Notes: a model not told the origin generated them from the letters alone. 64,000 bases of DNA from Rhytidiadelphus loreus (GCA_947034895.1 OX344762.1:88468981-88532980); one strand, 5' to 3'; counted from the stretch's first letter, positions 1-12,849 are shown. A program made the numbers and translations.

Positions 1-725
1 AAATAAATATTTTCAGTTATTGTACAATAACGCACCACTTTTGAATTAGATCTTGTTGTAATTGGGACTCATGAACCTCCATGTGTACAAATGGAAATAT
101 TTTTAGAAATATTTGTTGACTTTGATGGCTTCTAAAGTAACTTTCTTGATGTAAGGCAACCTAATTTCACTACTTTTTTGTAAATATTGATGATGCAAAT
201 TGTGCACAATGAGAACATTTGAACATGAGAGCCTAACTTAGAACCTAATGTCAACTTTTAGTACACTTACAAATAATCAACTTTGAAGTTTCATAACTTA
301 TTCGAATGGTCCAAATATCGCATATTAAAGTACATTAGAAATCCACTTTCACTAGCCAATAAGATCCAAAAAATAATAATTCATATTTCATTAATGTAAG
401 TGTAATCAATTACTATTACCATAGAGTCAATTTACAGGTACAAAGATATGTTAGTACCTACACTAAATAGTGAAATTCGGTTGCCCCACACTAACTTCTC
501 AACATTTGACACTACATAAATATTTATTAATATTGATCAAGAATGCACTACTAACTTCTGAATTAAGGTTTGTTATAACTGGAACTCATAAACTTCTGTG
601 TGTGCAAATGGAAACATCTGAAAAAATGTATGTAAGTTGACTTAATTTGATGTCTTGTAAAGTAACGTTCTTGGGGTAACTAAAGGAAGGCAACCCAATT
701 ATTCAAGCAACCTAATTTCACTGTT
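1..725. repeat. Diverged tandem repeat, two copies
   Basis: The segment from about 1 to 180 recurs, diverged, at about 531 to 722. Both carry the same order of words: a line about 'gaattaag/gaattaga', then 'ggaactcat', then 'gtgtacaaatggaaa' or its variant, then 'aaagtaac(t/g)ttctt', ending in 'gcaacctaatttcact'. A related piece (about 195-360) is also found inside intron 4 of the IQD gene. No coding frame is visible. It is probably an old non-coding transposon family. Confidence 0.6.
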
Positions 726-984
726 TAGCGTACCTTCATTCGCTTACTTTCCACTTCCCTTTGCCAGCTAATCCAGCTCCTCTGCAGCAGTTGCAAATCG
801 CTCTTCTAGCTGTCACCTTTTGTTTTTGTTGTTTTAAAACATTCTCTTGTTGTCATCAAAAACCAACATGACCATACGACAATACCTGGTCCGTTGCATT
901 TGTTTTCTCTTTTTCCACCTTGTACCAAAGGATCCATGGAAGGCCAGAAATTGATATGAATGTAAGGAAAAGGAAGGTATCTTA

Positions 985-1245
985 ACCCTTGAACAACGAG
1001 CTGATCACCATAGAAATCATCTGTTTTTGTACAGTGTGCATTGTTGGCTTAAAATAATGCAAAAGCACTCATTGGAAGTCAAACTACTGTAGAAGACCTT
1101 ATCTTTTCACACCAAAATTGGAGGATGACTAATTGCACTTCTATCTTGCATGGGTGACATTTTTTTTGTCATTCATCGGTCGAAAAATGTCCTTGATGTC
1201 GTTTATGAGATAAGTAAATTATACCCAAAACCAACACACAACACA
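985..1245. repeat. Dispersed repeat, copy 1 (partner at 39950-40200)
   Basis: About 250 bases match, in the same orientation and order, the segment at 39950-40200. Shared words include 'attgttggcttaaaa', 'actcattggaag', 'actactgta' and 'ttggaggatga'. The partner is open in one frame for over 100 codons, while this copy is broken by stops. It is likely a fragment of a mobile element, but I do not recognise the protein. Confidence 0.55.
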
Positions 1246-1420
1246 TCCAAAACCCCACCACTCTCTGTCCTGTTCCTGTACATTTGATGCCCTTTAATGT
1301 AAAATTCATGTAGACAGTTGTCAGTTTTCTATTGGTTTGTTGGTTTTTAAGTATACAGTACGTACCTTGAATGGGTGGTGAAGGTGTGAGGTAGATGTAA
1401 AGCAGCAGTGTCAGTGTTTG
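1219..1420. repeat. Duplicated segment, copy 1 (partner at 2977-3195)
   Basis: This stretch and the one at 2977-3195 share 'ccaaaaccaacac', 'catttgatg(c/t)cc' and, further on, 'ggtggtgaaggtg(t/c)gagg' followed by 'tagatgtaaag', in the same order and similar spacing. The two copies are direct repeats 1.75 kb apart, upstream of the IQD gene. Confidence 0.55.
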
Positions 1421-1649
1421 GGAAATTTTTGGAGTTCTTCCGGTCTATTTCTTGGCCTTCCAAAGAAATGGATCAGGTTCTCTTCAATGGTCACCAATTG
1501 CATCTTCTCATCTGCAAAATCTATAGGTTAATTTTCTGCAATATTAATTTCTCACCAGTCAATTTTCTCCAAACTCAAATCGACACTGGCTGAAAAACCA
1601 ATTCAAAACTGAAAGTACAAATGAATATTGCATCATTGGTTTAGGAATA

Positions 1650-2170
1650 GGATCCTTCCCGTATTAGGTGAGATTTTGCAATGTATTTAGTCATGGTTGG
1701 GATTGACATTTTCAATTTGGTCAATGCGGATGCCAAGGATTTGTGTATTGAAGCTTCAATGTCTTCTCCTTGCTCTTTATGGTTTTTGATAGTCCAAAGT
1801 TTGCTTTTTTATTTTGAAATTTGTTTTTCTACACTCGTTGTTGTAAACTAATCCATTTCTGAATGTTTTGTTCCAATGAATCTATACAAAGATTGGAACC
1901 TTTCATTCAATTTTGTATGGTGCACTTTGAATTTTGCAACTTCCTTTTGCGAGCTTTAGATGTTGATGTTTAGATGAAGGTGAAGGTCCTTCACGAATTG
2001 GGTGAGATTTCTCTTGTGTACTTATGGTCTTAACTCACATATTCAATTTAGTCAATGGATGTAAAGGGACTATGTTTGAAGTTCTAAAGTTGCCTTCTTG
2101 CTTTTGGCAATTTTTGATTGTTGGAACTTTGCTTTGCTTTTTTCAAAATTTCCTCTTTCCTCATTGCTGA
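1650..2170. repeat. Diverged tandem repeat, two copies
   Basis: The segment from about 1650 to 1860 is repeated, diverged, from about 1985 to 2170. Both run through 'ggtgagattt', 'caattt(g/a)gtcaatg', 'gaag.ttc' and a T-rich stretch containing 'tttgctt'. No coding potential is seen. The rest of 2170-2976 is AT-rich with nothing recognisable. Confidence 0.45.
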
Positions 2171-2976
2171 GCAAGGTCATTTCTTAATGTTTTGCACTTC
2201 ATAGGGCAATGCATTGGAATGATGACTATTGCAAAGTGTTGTTCTTGTCAATCCTTCATTTCAATGACTAAACCCTTTGCTCCCCTATGTAAATATATAC
2301 CCGCCCTCTGATATTGGTACCTTGCCTTCAACCACTAATTATTATCTCATGGTAGTTGAAATTTGCCAAGTGATGAAAGGAGGTGGTTAAAATACCTCTC
2401 AATTTTTTAGGTTTTCCAATTGATTTTTGGCCTTACCAAATTCTTTCCAAATTTCACATCCTTTGTTTCAAAATGCAAACAGATTTTTTCCCAATTCTAC
2501 TAAAGTAGGACCACCCATTCCTAACCAGAGCCCCATTCCCAACTTGTAGGGTGTAGTTATTTCCAAGCAAGGCTAGAATAGATTTCCAATTGAAGCTTGG
2601 AACGGTTTTTTTTTCTCCTTTCAAGGTTGGGACTAATAAGGTCATGATGCATGTCCCAAAGTAGTGAGCAAGAAAGTAGGAAGTAGTGAGTGGAAAAATA
2701 GGTCTTGAATGATTGGAATTGGAAGACTCTAAATATTGGACATGGGTCCAAACCAACTTTTGGGCTTCCAAAATTCATAGTAATTTCAATTCAAGTGATC
2801 AATAAATTTACCAAATTTTTGGCACCCTATCCCCTCATTTCTATCTATGCACCTATCAAAATATTTCCTTCGCCTTCTTGTACTCCACATCATGTCCCCA
2901 GTTTCTTATTATTCGGTTGGTTGTGAGTGGTTTGCCATATAGCTAACTTTGAACTAGCTACTGGCTTTTCGCGGCG

Positions 2977-3195
2977 CATATCCAAAACCAACACAAAACA
3001 TCCAAAGTCCACACTAACTTATGTCCTGATTCTGTCCACATTTGATGTCCTCCAACGTAGAATTATGGGAGATATATATATTATATACTGTATCACAGTG
3101 TCAGTAGATTTCTTCGTTGGCTTCTTTTTGGGTAGTATTCGTACCATTGGTGGTGAAGGTGCGAGGTAGATGTAAAGGCAGGGTGTCTGTCTGTC
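2977..3195. repeat. Duplicated segment, copy 2 (partner at 1219-1420)
   Basis: Direct-repeat partner of 1219-1420. It is followed immediately by a short TCTG-type microsatellite (3184-3205) and then by the GC-richer region upstream of the IQD gene. Confidence 0.55.
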
Positions 3196-5867
3196 TCTGT
3201 CTGTCAGCAGGCCAGTGCGGAGGCTCTGACACCCAATTCATCACACACCCAGTACTTCCCAGCCCTGCAGCTGCTCAGCTACCTCGTCACTCATTGTGTC
3301 GTCATTACCGAGGCCCCAGGCGAGGACGGGGAATAGTCGTCGCCTTGCTCATTACGCCTGCTTGATAAGAAGCTGCAAGCAGCTCCCTCCTTCGGTTTAA
3401 ATAAAATTTCTGGTGCAGGTGGTGATTGATGCAATCAATCAATATTGTGCAGGAAGAAAAAACAATGCAATGCACCAGGGGTAACTGATCGAGTACTACG
3501 GTATACCTTTCACAGTCAAGCTAGGGAGCTCCAGATGTGAGTGATAGATTATCATTCGCAGCTCAAGTGCCTGACCTTAACACCAGCCCTAAGTGTGCTA
3601 AATTCGAACACTGGGACGTATTCACATGATTGTTCACTGGTATTCACTATCATTCTCTAAATGTTTTTGGTAGAACTTTTGCTGACGCGCCTGGAGTCAG
3701 AAAGTAACGAAAGCTCAGGCTTGATCACTTTCTACACGGTCACAGAATATGTATATTATTAAATATGCAGTTGTACATATATATATATATGTGTATTTGC
3801 TTGCTTAAGGCCGGTACATTCACATGTTGACAGTCACAGAGATATGGTTGGCTGGTTGCCATCCATGTCGTGGGAGGCATGCAAAGCGCGCAGGCTCAGA
3901 GAGTGGCAGAGCTGCAGCATTGCACGACGAGCACATGCCGGCTCCTTTGCAGCAGAGCTTCAGGCTCCAACTCATTGCAACATCCACCCCATTGCAAAAC
4001 GCTTTCCTCGTCCTTATCGACTACCCTGACGTCCGGGAGCCCAGTTCGTATACTTTCGGCTCTGGAATATTATATCGTTCCCCTTGTTATCTTCAAGCTT
4101 CCAGTCTGCATCAGTGTTGATCGAGCTTCCTTGGTGAAGATCGAGTCGGTCCCATCCGGCCTAGCCTGTCAGTCGCTAGCTTGTCAGTAGGTGTGATCCT
4201 CGTTCAATTCTGGACATGCCGGGGTGCAGAGCTCACACCCATGGCGCTGCTGGCACTTCACAAACTCGGAGTGCAACATCTGTGATCAACGCAGGAGGCT
4301 GAGTCGACTTCCAAACTGGAAAGATGCTCCTCAACTGTTTTGGGGACTCGTACCAGTGGCTGAGCATGTGAGGGATCATTCTCGCAGTTTTCTGTCAGAT
4401 TGGGGGAACACAGCTGCTACCATTCAGATCCAGGTACGTACTGTTTTGCTTGCTTTCGCATGGTGCAAGCAGCTGGCCATGGCCGGGGTTGCTTTGCTCT
4501 TGCGAATATCTTAACTGGCTTCCAGCCTAGCCTTTGGAGTACTCAGTCTCGATCGGCTGTGTAAGTACGCATCTAGCTAGCTTAGATCCCAAGGCTCCAA
4601 ACACACTTGGTCAAATGCTGAATCAGGTGGGTAGATCCCGTGCACAGACACTCACTGCATACAGAACGGATTCACAGTCACATTAATTTCTTAAGGAGAG
4701 AGATCCTTTCTTTCAGTAGTGTTCGCGATTTCAGCCTTGGGACTAGTCTCTTCAAGATTCGTTCCAAATCCAGGCATGAGCGCTTCGGAGCCCCTGAATC
4801 CTGTCTCAAAGTACTAAACCCCTCATAGAACTTCCAAATCGCTTTGCGTGCAGCATCTGCATTCTTGGAGCACTAGACTTGAACTCTGATTCCGCTAGTT
4901 TGTACCGAAACATGCACCTCACAGACTGGCAAGTTTCTGGATGTTTCGGTTGTACCAAGGTGGTTCTGTTCTGTCATGGGCATGTGTAGATTAGTGTAGT
5001 CGGCATTGAAGCCGAATATGGAAGCACGCGCAGGTATTGTTCAAATCGCTTGCTGATTTTTTGTTCTCAAGATTGATTCGTGCCCTTCTTTCTGGTTCTG
5101 TTCAAAACGAGAGCCAATTCTACTCTCCGCCATGAATAATGGAGGATCTATGAATCCAATTGAAAATTAATTCTACATTTGTGATTTCGGTTCGGGTATG
5201 TACTAGGTTACTCAAATCTGGACTGGGGTTGTGGAAAATAGCAAGTATTATTGAGCTGTGCATGCTGTGGAGGACGTATATTTTCTGCAATCAAGCTCTA
5301 GATCTGAGTCACGTAGCATAGTCTCGATGAAGATGCTACAATCTTGGGTGATCGAACGGTGAAGAAAGGAAATATTGGGAAACTGAGTGTTCGTGGAATT
5401 AAATATTTGATATTGCAGATTCCTCATAAATCCTAAGAATCTGTCATATTGTGTACACATCTGATTGCACTTCACGTGTTGTGTTGTAAACACAAGTGAG
5501 TGCATTTAGAAACCCATTTGTCCCCAGGGGCAATGTCATTAGAGAGTGTTGATCGAGTTTATAGCCCAGCTCCTCTGCTTGAGTGTCTGCCTGCCACAAG
5601 TAGATTATAAGGCCTCATTGACATCTTAAATGTGTAATTAAGTCGGATGCCAATCCAGTAGGCAGCCCATCAGGAGGGGGTGGGCATTGATTTGAGTTCA
5701 ATTAAGCTTCCATATTTCAATCCGTGAAAGTTGTTCAACTAATTCTATTGCGTTCAAAATCTCGTTTTGGCATCCGGGTCTCTATTAATGAGGTAATTTT
5801 GCTTCATCTGATGGGAACGTGGAAATGTGGCATAAATGTAGGTTGCTGTAACTGCCGAGGTTGCAAA
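3196..5867 (+). other. Upstream region of the IQD gene
   Basis: The first half (about 3200-4900) is GC-richer than its surroundings, as expected for a promoter plus 5' UTR. It holds a TA-repeat at 3777-3790 and a good splice donor, 'ccag|gtacgta', after 4433. This would suit a 5' UTR exon spliced to the exon that carries the IQD start codon. I cannot identify the matching acceptor, so UTR limits are open. No coding exon is recognised. Confidence 0.35.
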
Positions 5868-8800
5868 ATGGGAAAAAAGGGAACATGGTTCAGTGCCGTG
5901 AAGAAAGCATTTCGTTCTCCTTCCAAGGACAAGGAGAAGGGCGTCCTCAAAAGTGTGCCCAAAGTTGTTCAGCCAGTTGTGAACCTTCCCCAAGTTGAAG
6001 TGCCAGTAAGTACACTCATTCCACTAATTCTGCAATCCAGTGGAGGGTGAAATTCACAAGAAATTCACAAGTTCCTAATTATTTTCGATGATTATATGCT
6101 CTTGAATGTTGCTCCGTCAGATGCAGGGTACTACCTACACCACTTTAAGCATTTTCACAAATGTAGGAGTGTGATTTTTGGGAAATCGCTATCGAGACGT
6201 TAATAGACGTTTGGGGGGGTGAGATCAAATTTTTACTTGTGAATTTTCATCACTATGAAAATGATAGTGGAAGGATGTCATTTCAAAGTGGGAGGTTATA
6301 GGTTGCTATCGAAGGGACAGCTCGTACAAATACCCCATTTCCATTCAATTTGAGTGGCCATAGGCATTTAGCCTAGAGATTCAAACCAACTCATGCTTAC
6401 TTCCGACTTACTAATTGAAGGGCAACCCAGTTTACTTGGAAGAGATGAGTTGCTGTTGTTAACAGGGGTCAGTGTCAACGACAGGGTCAATTGTTTTTAG
6501 ATACCATACCCAGCAGATCGTCTGATGAAAGTGTTGATTGATTTCATGCCGTCAGGCTAAACCTAAAAGCCGGAGGAGATGGAGTTTCGGTAAGTCGGTG
6601 CATCAGCCGACTTGCACAACAGAGCCAAAGGAGATCACACCAGAAAAGAAGGTGGAAGCTGAAGCTGAGCCCTTCAACAACAGGCATTATTCTTGTAGGA
6701 CTCCGGAATCGTCTCTCACCACCAGCCGCAGTCCCACGCCTGTCCACCCCCTGGAGACCCACGTTGTGTACTCTCATGAGGATTTGGCAGCCATCAGAAT
6801 TCAAGCAGCATTTCGAGCATACTTGGTACAATAATGTTGCTCTCTTTAGACTCCTCGGGAAAGAATTTAATGGTTCTGTCTTTGCAAGCCATTCAGTTAG
6901 TTGCGACAGCAGCACCATAGACTGCAACTTTTGCTGTTTGGGTGTCCAAAATGCTCTGATCCTCTAATACCTTCTTTATTTGACACACATTTTGTCTAAT
7001 CACAAGTTCAAGAAATTTAAAGGTCGCTTCACTTCAAATTTAACCCGAGAAGATGTGACCCTATCACGAAGATAGTGAACCAAAAATTATTAGAGTCAAG
7101 GATGAATAGGTGCATTCTTCATTTCTGCCCAGTTTCTGCGGAAGTCATTCATCGACTTTTAGTCCTCTGCAGCGTTTCATGGTTGAAGAAGCTATTAATC
7201 ACTTCATGAGCTCCCTTCAATTTCAAAGAAGGGTCACTTCAATAGCTCTCTAACAATAGCTATTGAATTAGTACTTGTGAGCAAGAAGTAGCATGCTTTG
7301 CACACCCTTCTCAACCATATTCATTGAACCCAAATCAAATTCTGTACTATTAAATGTTGCAGGATGGGTGCCCTGAGAGAACAATGGAAATTAATGAGAT
7401 TCTTCTTCTTCTTCCATCTTTGGCTCTTAATGTGAAATTTGGATGTGACCCCGCGCAGGCGCGTCGAGCGTTGCGTGCTCTGAAAGGCTTAGTACGATTG
7501 CAGGCTTTGGTTCGAGGCCATACGGTGCGACGACAAGCCACCATCACACTCCGTTGTATGCAAGCCTTGGTGAGGGTACAAGCTCGTGTTCGTGCTCGGC
7601 GCGTTCGAATGTCAGAGGAAGGCCAAGCTGTGCAGAGGCAAATCCGAGAACGGAGGCAACAGGACTGTCGGCCGAGGAGATCCACGGTATATCTATCTTA
7701 TACCCCGGACGACTTGGTGTTTATCTGTTTGCTTCTTTGTTATCATAAGGGTGGTTCCTTGCCGAATTCTTAGGTTCCTTCACGGTAAACTCAATAGTAA
7801 GGTTGATTAGGATCGCAAGGAGCGTTTTACACGGAACTGCTAGATACCACTCCTGTGCATGGGACGCACTCTCCACTACTACTTCAAAGATTGTGTCTGG
7901 TACAGATCTAGCTATTTTACATAAACAGAGGTGGCAGTGAAAGATCAGGCACTTCAAAAAAGAATGAGCTCCGGACCAACTGCAGGTTGTAAGTGTAGGC
8001 ATATTCTGGCTTAGAATAGAAGACAAGAAAGAATATCTATGAATGATCAGAATATGTTATGACCATTAACCATGTATCTCACGACCTACGAATGGCAGGA
8101 CGGAGGCTGGGATGACAGCACTCAAACCCCTGAGGAGATTCAAGCGAAAATCCAATACAAACACGAGGCTGCATTGAAAAGGGAAAGAGCATTAGCGTAT
8201 GCATTCTCACATCAGGTAATCGACCCTACTTGAACCATCTTTAGGAGTAATACCCAAAAGATCGAGTCCCTGACTCCAAAGCAATCCCTAAAGCTTGGCT
8301 GCAATATATTATGAGGATGCCAACCATCTGAACAGAAGAACCTTTTGAATGTTCCTAATTTAGTATCCAAATAATACAAGCCAAAATGTGCGTTTAATTG
8401 CTAACAAGATCATGAAGTGGCTACAATATTTGTATTTGGAACTATGCTCCCAGTCACTCCTAGGTGTTGCTTCCTTCATTGCAAATGTGAAAAAATTCCT
8501 ATTGCAAAAATGGAACTAAGGTATGTACACCCATAATCAACACTCAACACTGCCCCAAATGCAACACCTACTTTTGGACCAAAACATGTCAACCAAAACA
8601 TGTCACAAAAACTTAGATATTGATTACACAAGATGCACACAATCAAAACATGAGAGGCTATGAGAGCCTAGTATTGGGTTTTGGTAGACCTAAAGACAGG
8701 CAACTTTGAAATTCATAAGTTATTCATACAGTGTCCAAATAATGCATGCTAAAGTACATTGGAATCATCTTTCAGTTGCCATTAATAGCAACAATGATCA

Positions 8801-9810
8801 GTTTTAATTAGTGACGATTCTCTGTGCGCATACCTTCCCTTGAAAAACTGTAGAACCTTAGGCGCCAGTTACTGATTCTCACCTTCAATGCACGACAGCT
8901 ATGGAAGGGCGACCCCAACCAAACCTCCCAGCTCTACATCGACTGCGAGCCCGACAAACCTCACTGGGGCTGGAGCTGGCTGGAGCGCTGGATGGCCGCT
9001 CGTCCCTGGGAGAATCGCGTCTTCGACACCACGTCCGTTTCCAAAGACGTCTTCGACAGCTACTCGGTGAAGAGCGACACCCACGAGACTTACATCCCAA
9101 AGCTGCCAACAACAGATCATGCACCAATTCCAACCCAGCCTCGTCTCCACAAACCAAGCAGCTCCTTCCAAGCCCAAGCAAATGTTGCAGCAATTCGAAC
9201 TGAACAAAACAACACAAACCACGAATCTTCTCGCCCTCCTGCAGCCATGTCCAGCCACTACACAATGAAGAGAACAGTTAGCTTGGGAGCTCCAGTCACT
9301 CCAGCCACTACTCCGCCATCTGCATACAAACTCTCCGCACCAATCCTCATCAGAACCGCCAGCCCTCGCAGCAGCCTCCGCCGAGAGGACATCGAAGAAG
9401 GGGGCAGCACAGTCTCGGCGAAATCCATGGCGTCTCGCTACAACGGAGGAATTCGATACAGCAACGCAGGCTCCGTGATGAGCCGAGACGATGAGAGTTT
9501 GGCGAGCTCGCCTTCCGTGCCGAACTACATGCAGGCCACGCAATCTGCGAAAGCCAAAGTGAGGTCTCACAGCACGCCCAAGCAGCGTCCGGGGACACCG
9601 GAAAAGGAGATTACAAGCTCATGGAAGAAGAGGCTGTCAATGCCAGTCGATGAGAATGCGAGCTCCGGGAATGATATCATCCTGAGGCCGTTCAGGCCCT
9701 CGCCGTATGCGCAACGGAGTCCGAGTCTTCGGTCTGACCAGCGATCTGTGGCAAATGATCCAGGGGATGCCTCTTCGGAAGTGTCTGGGATCAGAGGTTT
9801 GTATCAGTAA
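5868..9810 (+). CDS. IQD family calmodulin-binding protein (IQ67 domain)
   Basis: Coding exons: 5868-6005, 6556-6825, 7459-7686, 8099-8215, 8899-9810. All introns are GT-AG and phase 0, giving 554 aa. The family-typical N-terminus is [15 protein letters not shown]. The IQ67 calmodulin-binding domain lies at about 124-190, with [21 protein letters not shown] and [15 protein letters not shown]. It is split by an intron within the first IQ motif, as usual in IQD genes. [17 protein letters not shown] block (about 274-289) precedes a Ser/Pro/Thr-rich tail with a DUF4005-like segment (about 455-505, [15 protein letters not shown]). IQD proteins are plant scaffolds that bind calmodulin and often microtubules or membrane. 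The basic, low-complexity tail fits that role. The start is the only ATG giving the conserved N-terminus. Intron 4 contains a repeat insertion. I cannot assign the subfamily member. Confidence 0.95.
8560..8800. repeat. Repeat inside IQD intron 4
   Basis: Similar to about 195-360 at the left end of the window. Shared words include 'aaacatgaga', 'cataa(g/c)ttattc' and 'taaagtacatt(g/a)gaa'. It lies wholly in the intron, so it does not affect the coding sequence. Confidence 0.5.
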
Positions 9811-11409
9811 GTCTAGATGTCCATGATTGTAGCTAACTAGTGTAAGAAAGACCTGGAATTGTCGATCTTCGTGACATCGTGTTTTTTTATATCTGCTTGT
9901 GCACATGTGGTAGACGATCCGCTTGTGCCAGCTAGCTGTAGATTACAAATGTGTGTATCCTGCACACGGGAATTGGGGTGAGGCACTCAAGTGCAGAATT
10001 CAAAGAACAAGCTTCCACATGGAAGCATCAATGTTGCCTACACTGTGGTCCCCTTCCGTCATTATATATGCGCGATTGTCACAACCTTGACGGAATGGTC
10101 TGTCCCCTAAAGACTTTCAGCCTTAAGGTATGAGCACCCATTATCGAGTGTTTTGCAATTCCATGAGAGAGAAGTAACTCTAAAATTAATCACAATTGGG
10201 CTGACGTGAATTAACTATGAGTCTGTTCATCCAAGGTCCCAATTGCAATTCCATCACTATCTACTGAAGTTTAGTGTTTGGGAGGGCAATGTCAAACAAC
10301 AATGTTGATAGTCAAAGCACGTACGTATCTCAAACTTATTTCCGAATTAAGTATATGCTGAGGTTGAAGATGAAGTACGGTGTTTGTGACGCTGTCGCAG
10401 CAGCTGATGTACTCAACCAGATGGTTCGGTTTAACTTACATTTGGTACTTCAGGATCCCCTCCCGCTCGGTTGGCGATTCAGGTTTCTTAACTGCAGTGA
10501 CATGCTCTTGACAGGCTTTCATCCAGTGTAGGAATAAAACACAAGGGGATGAACTAACTCATCAAGTGTGCAATGGAGCAGTATACGGAGCCTGACTTGA
10601 GTGTTCTGTCTTCACCAGGTTTCCACATTCTGGGGGCGGCTGAAATCATAATCCAAAGTGGTTGGGACGTTGGGACCAGAACAGTTAATAGAATATGGGG
10701 TCCGCTCATGAGGGCTTGCGTGTTAGCCATAAGATATTGTTTTTATACTGTCGGTAATGTAGCCTGCCACTTTAGGCGAGCAAACGAAAATTTCTCAATA
10801 GTTCACCAATTTGAGCGTCCGCATGTGAAAAAAACGAAACAGAACTATTTTTAGGACGAGTTCAGAAACTTCGTGCAACGAACCTAAGATAACGAATGCA
10901 TGTGCACGTGCTTACTACGCAGATGGTACCTGATGTCGGTGCGAAGCCTGTTGCATAGCTAACGCATCCATCTCCACCGGCTAATCCCATTGAAGAGCAG
11001 AGAGTTCAACCAGCACCATGGGTAAGCATGAAAGCATAGGACATTTTTATGTGAAAGACAATGCCCACTAAATCACCCACATAATGAGATTTTCAATTGC
11101 ACGGATGTTTGATCAAGTAAAACCCACTGCAGCCTTCACAAGTGCAATCCAGTTGCTAAAAAATTCTCCAGACTGCACTAACCCTCGTAAACTCGGCAAC
11201 CGAGTGAAAAAAAAGGGGTGAGTCATCTCATGCTTCGTCTTGTTTAAAGGGTGAGTGTATTTTCATGTACCATTCGTGAGTCATCACCTGGCCACTAATG
11301 TAAGGAGTGGAGGAGCAAAACTACAAATGAATGTGCTAGAAAAGAGCTCATAGTTCCTAAAACAACCTACAATTTCTACATACCCAGGGCTCGAAGAAGA
11401 GGAATTCTT
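9811..11409. other. Convergent intergenic region, IQD to STE24
   Basis: This holds the 3' ends of both genes, which face each other. Open frames here (for example about 10274-10854 on +) lack any recognisable domain and look like chance. No RNA gene or repeat is identified. Confidence 0.5.
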
Positions 11410-12699
11410 CTAATCCACTTTCTTGGACGCCTCATCAAGGGCTTGCAACCGCTCTACAAGTGGCGGATGTGAGTAATGATACGCCGAGTACCACGGATCA
11501 GTATTCATGGCCGACAGATTCTCCTCCTGAAGCTTGATCAGACCGGCTCTCAATGGCTCCCTGTAGCCGAGTGCCCGCGCAAATGCATCAGCCTGAAATT
11601 CAAAAGCTCGGCTCACCAAGTTGAGACCAAAGCTGACAAGATGATGAAACGGCATAATTGTATGCTGGAAAAGGATGAGTCCAATGAGCACAGGCTGTGT
11701 CGTGAAGCCAAAGCTCAAAAACAAGTCACTTGAATTTCTCACAAGCGTGTACCCTCCGAATTGCAACAGCGTGAGCACCTGCATAGCCAAAAAGGAGTAC
11801 ATGGTGTGGCTCAGCTTCCAGTGACCCAACTCATGCGCAATAACAGCCACGACCTCCTCCTCGTCTTTACACTGCGAGATCAGGGTATCATACAGCACGA
11901 TCCGCTTGCTGTTATAGAATCCATACATGTACGCGTTGCTGTGACTTGACCGCGTTGAGCCGTCGATCACAAACAATTTCTTCAACGGAAAATCCAAGGA
12001 CGACGCCAGCTTCTCGATCTTGGCCCGAAGCCCCCCCTCGGGCAGCGGCGTGAATTTGTTAAAAAGGGGCGCGATGAGCACGGGGTAGAGCGCCATCATC
12101 ACCAGTGACAGCAGCAACATGAACCCCCACAAGTACAAAGCCAGATACGGACCTCCCTTCTGCACAATAAAGATGATAGCCGCCACAATCGGAGGTCCAA
12201 CCACCATCATCAGCCCCAGCCCCATGAGCATATCCCTGAAAAACAACCAAATGGTCTGCTTGTTGAAGCCATGACGCGCCTCAATCACAAACGTCGAATA
12301 CAACGAAAACGGGAGCTCCAGAATCTGCGACCACAACGTGGTGACGGCAAGAAAAGAAAGCGTGTGCACAATCTCGCTCTTCGGATCCAACCCTAGCTTC
12401 CCGACCAACAGTCCGCTCTTTTCCCACGCCCAGGGCAACAACCCCAGGAGCAGAATCGCCGACTCCTCTGCAATATTCACCGCCGCATGGACGAAGTGGA
12501 ATTGGCTCTTGTCCAAACTGTAAGCTTGCGCCTTCTCGAACTTCTCCTGGCTCACCACGCCCTTGAGAGGTGCGGGAAGGTGAGAAAGTTTCAGCGCCGC
12601 GTGCTGACGGACGTCCAAGTAGGTTTCGAACAAGTACATGAACACCATAAACCCTACCACGGCTTCCAAATAAGGGAAGGGCGCCCCAGAGGCCTCCAT
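11410..12699 (-). CDS. STE24: CAAX prenyl protease 1 (STE24/FACE1)
   Basis: Integral-membrane zinc metallopeptidase (M48A) of the ER. It removes the C-terminal tripeptide from prenylated CAAX proteins and performs further cleavage in some substrates. The 429 aa match the usual plant length (about 424). The zinc site is HELGH at 289-293 in VVAVIAHELGHWKLSH, and the third ligand is Glu367 in SRAFEFQADAFARALG. Several hydrophobic segments span about 10-25, 80-95, 110-135, 155-205, 300-320 and 335-360. The N-terminal YLFETYLDVRQHAALK block is typical of the family. The frame is open further upstream, but the Met at 12699 aligns with the family start, so the extra 41 residues are rejected. The gene is a single uninterrupted exon, which suggests a retrocopy or loss of introns. 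All key residues are intact, so it is probably functional. Confidence 0.97.
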   Translation of the reverse strand: MEASGAPFPYLEAVVGFMVFMYLFETYLDVRQHAALKLSHLPAPLKGVVSQEKFEKAQAYSLDKSQFHFVHAAVNIAEESAILLLGLLPWAWEKSGLLVGKLGLDPKSEIVHTLSFLAVTTLWSQILELPFSLYSTFVIEARHGFNKQTIWLFFRDMLMGLGLMMVVGPPIVAAIIFIVQKGGPYLALYLWGFMLLLSLVMMALYPVLIAPLFNKFTPLPEGGLRAKIEKLASSLDFPLKKLFVIDGSTRSSHSNAYMYGFYNSKRIVLYDTLISQCKDEEEVVAVIAHELGHWKLSHTMYSFLAMQVLTLLQFGGYTLVRNSSDLFLSFGFTTQPVLIGLILFQHTIMPFHHLVSFGLNLVSRAFEFQADAFARALGYREPLRAGLIKLQEENLSAMNTDPWYSAYHYSHPPLVERLQALDEASKKVD

Positions 12700-12835
12700 T
12701 GTGTGTGAGCGGTGCAAATAGAGAGCGCAATCACATGCTCCGTAATCGCAGTAACAGACACAGAAGAGGTTTGCAGGGACAGTAGAGTAGCAGACAAAAG
12801 CTTGGCCACCACGCAAGGCCAAACACCGATCGCTG

Positions 12836-12844
12836 AAACCCTAA
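12836..12844. promoter_or_regulatory. Telo-box upstream of STE24
   Basis: AAACCCTAA lies about 137 bases upstream of the STE24 start codon. This motif is common near transcription starts of plant housekeeping genes. Its role here is inferred from position only. Confidence 0.4.
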
Positions 12845-12849
12845 ATGAC

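Noticed and set aside
8899..9570. 223-codon - strand frame across IQD exon 5
   Set aside because: Antisense of a well-supported coding exon, with Cys/Arg-rich composition and no domain.
12700..12822. Longer STE24 start with 41 extra residues
   Set aside because: The extension is Cys/Tyr-rich, unlike the family, and the Met at 12699 matches the known N-terminus.
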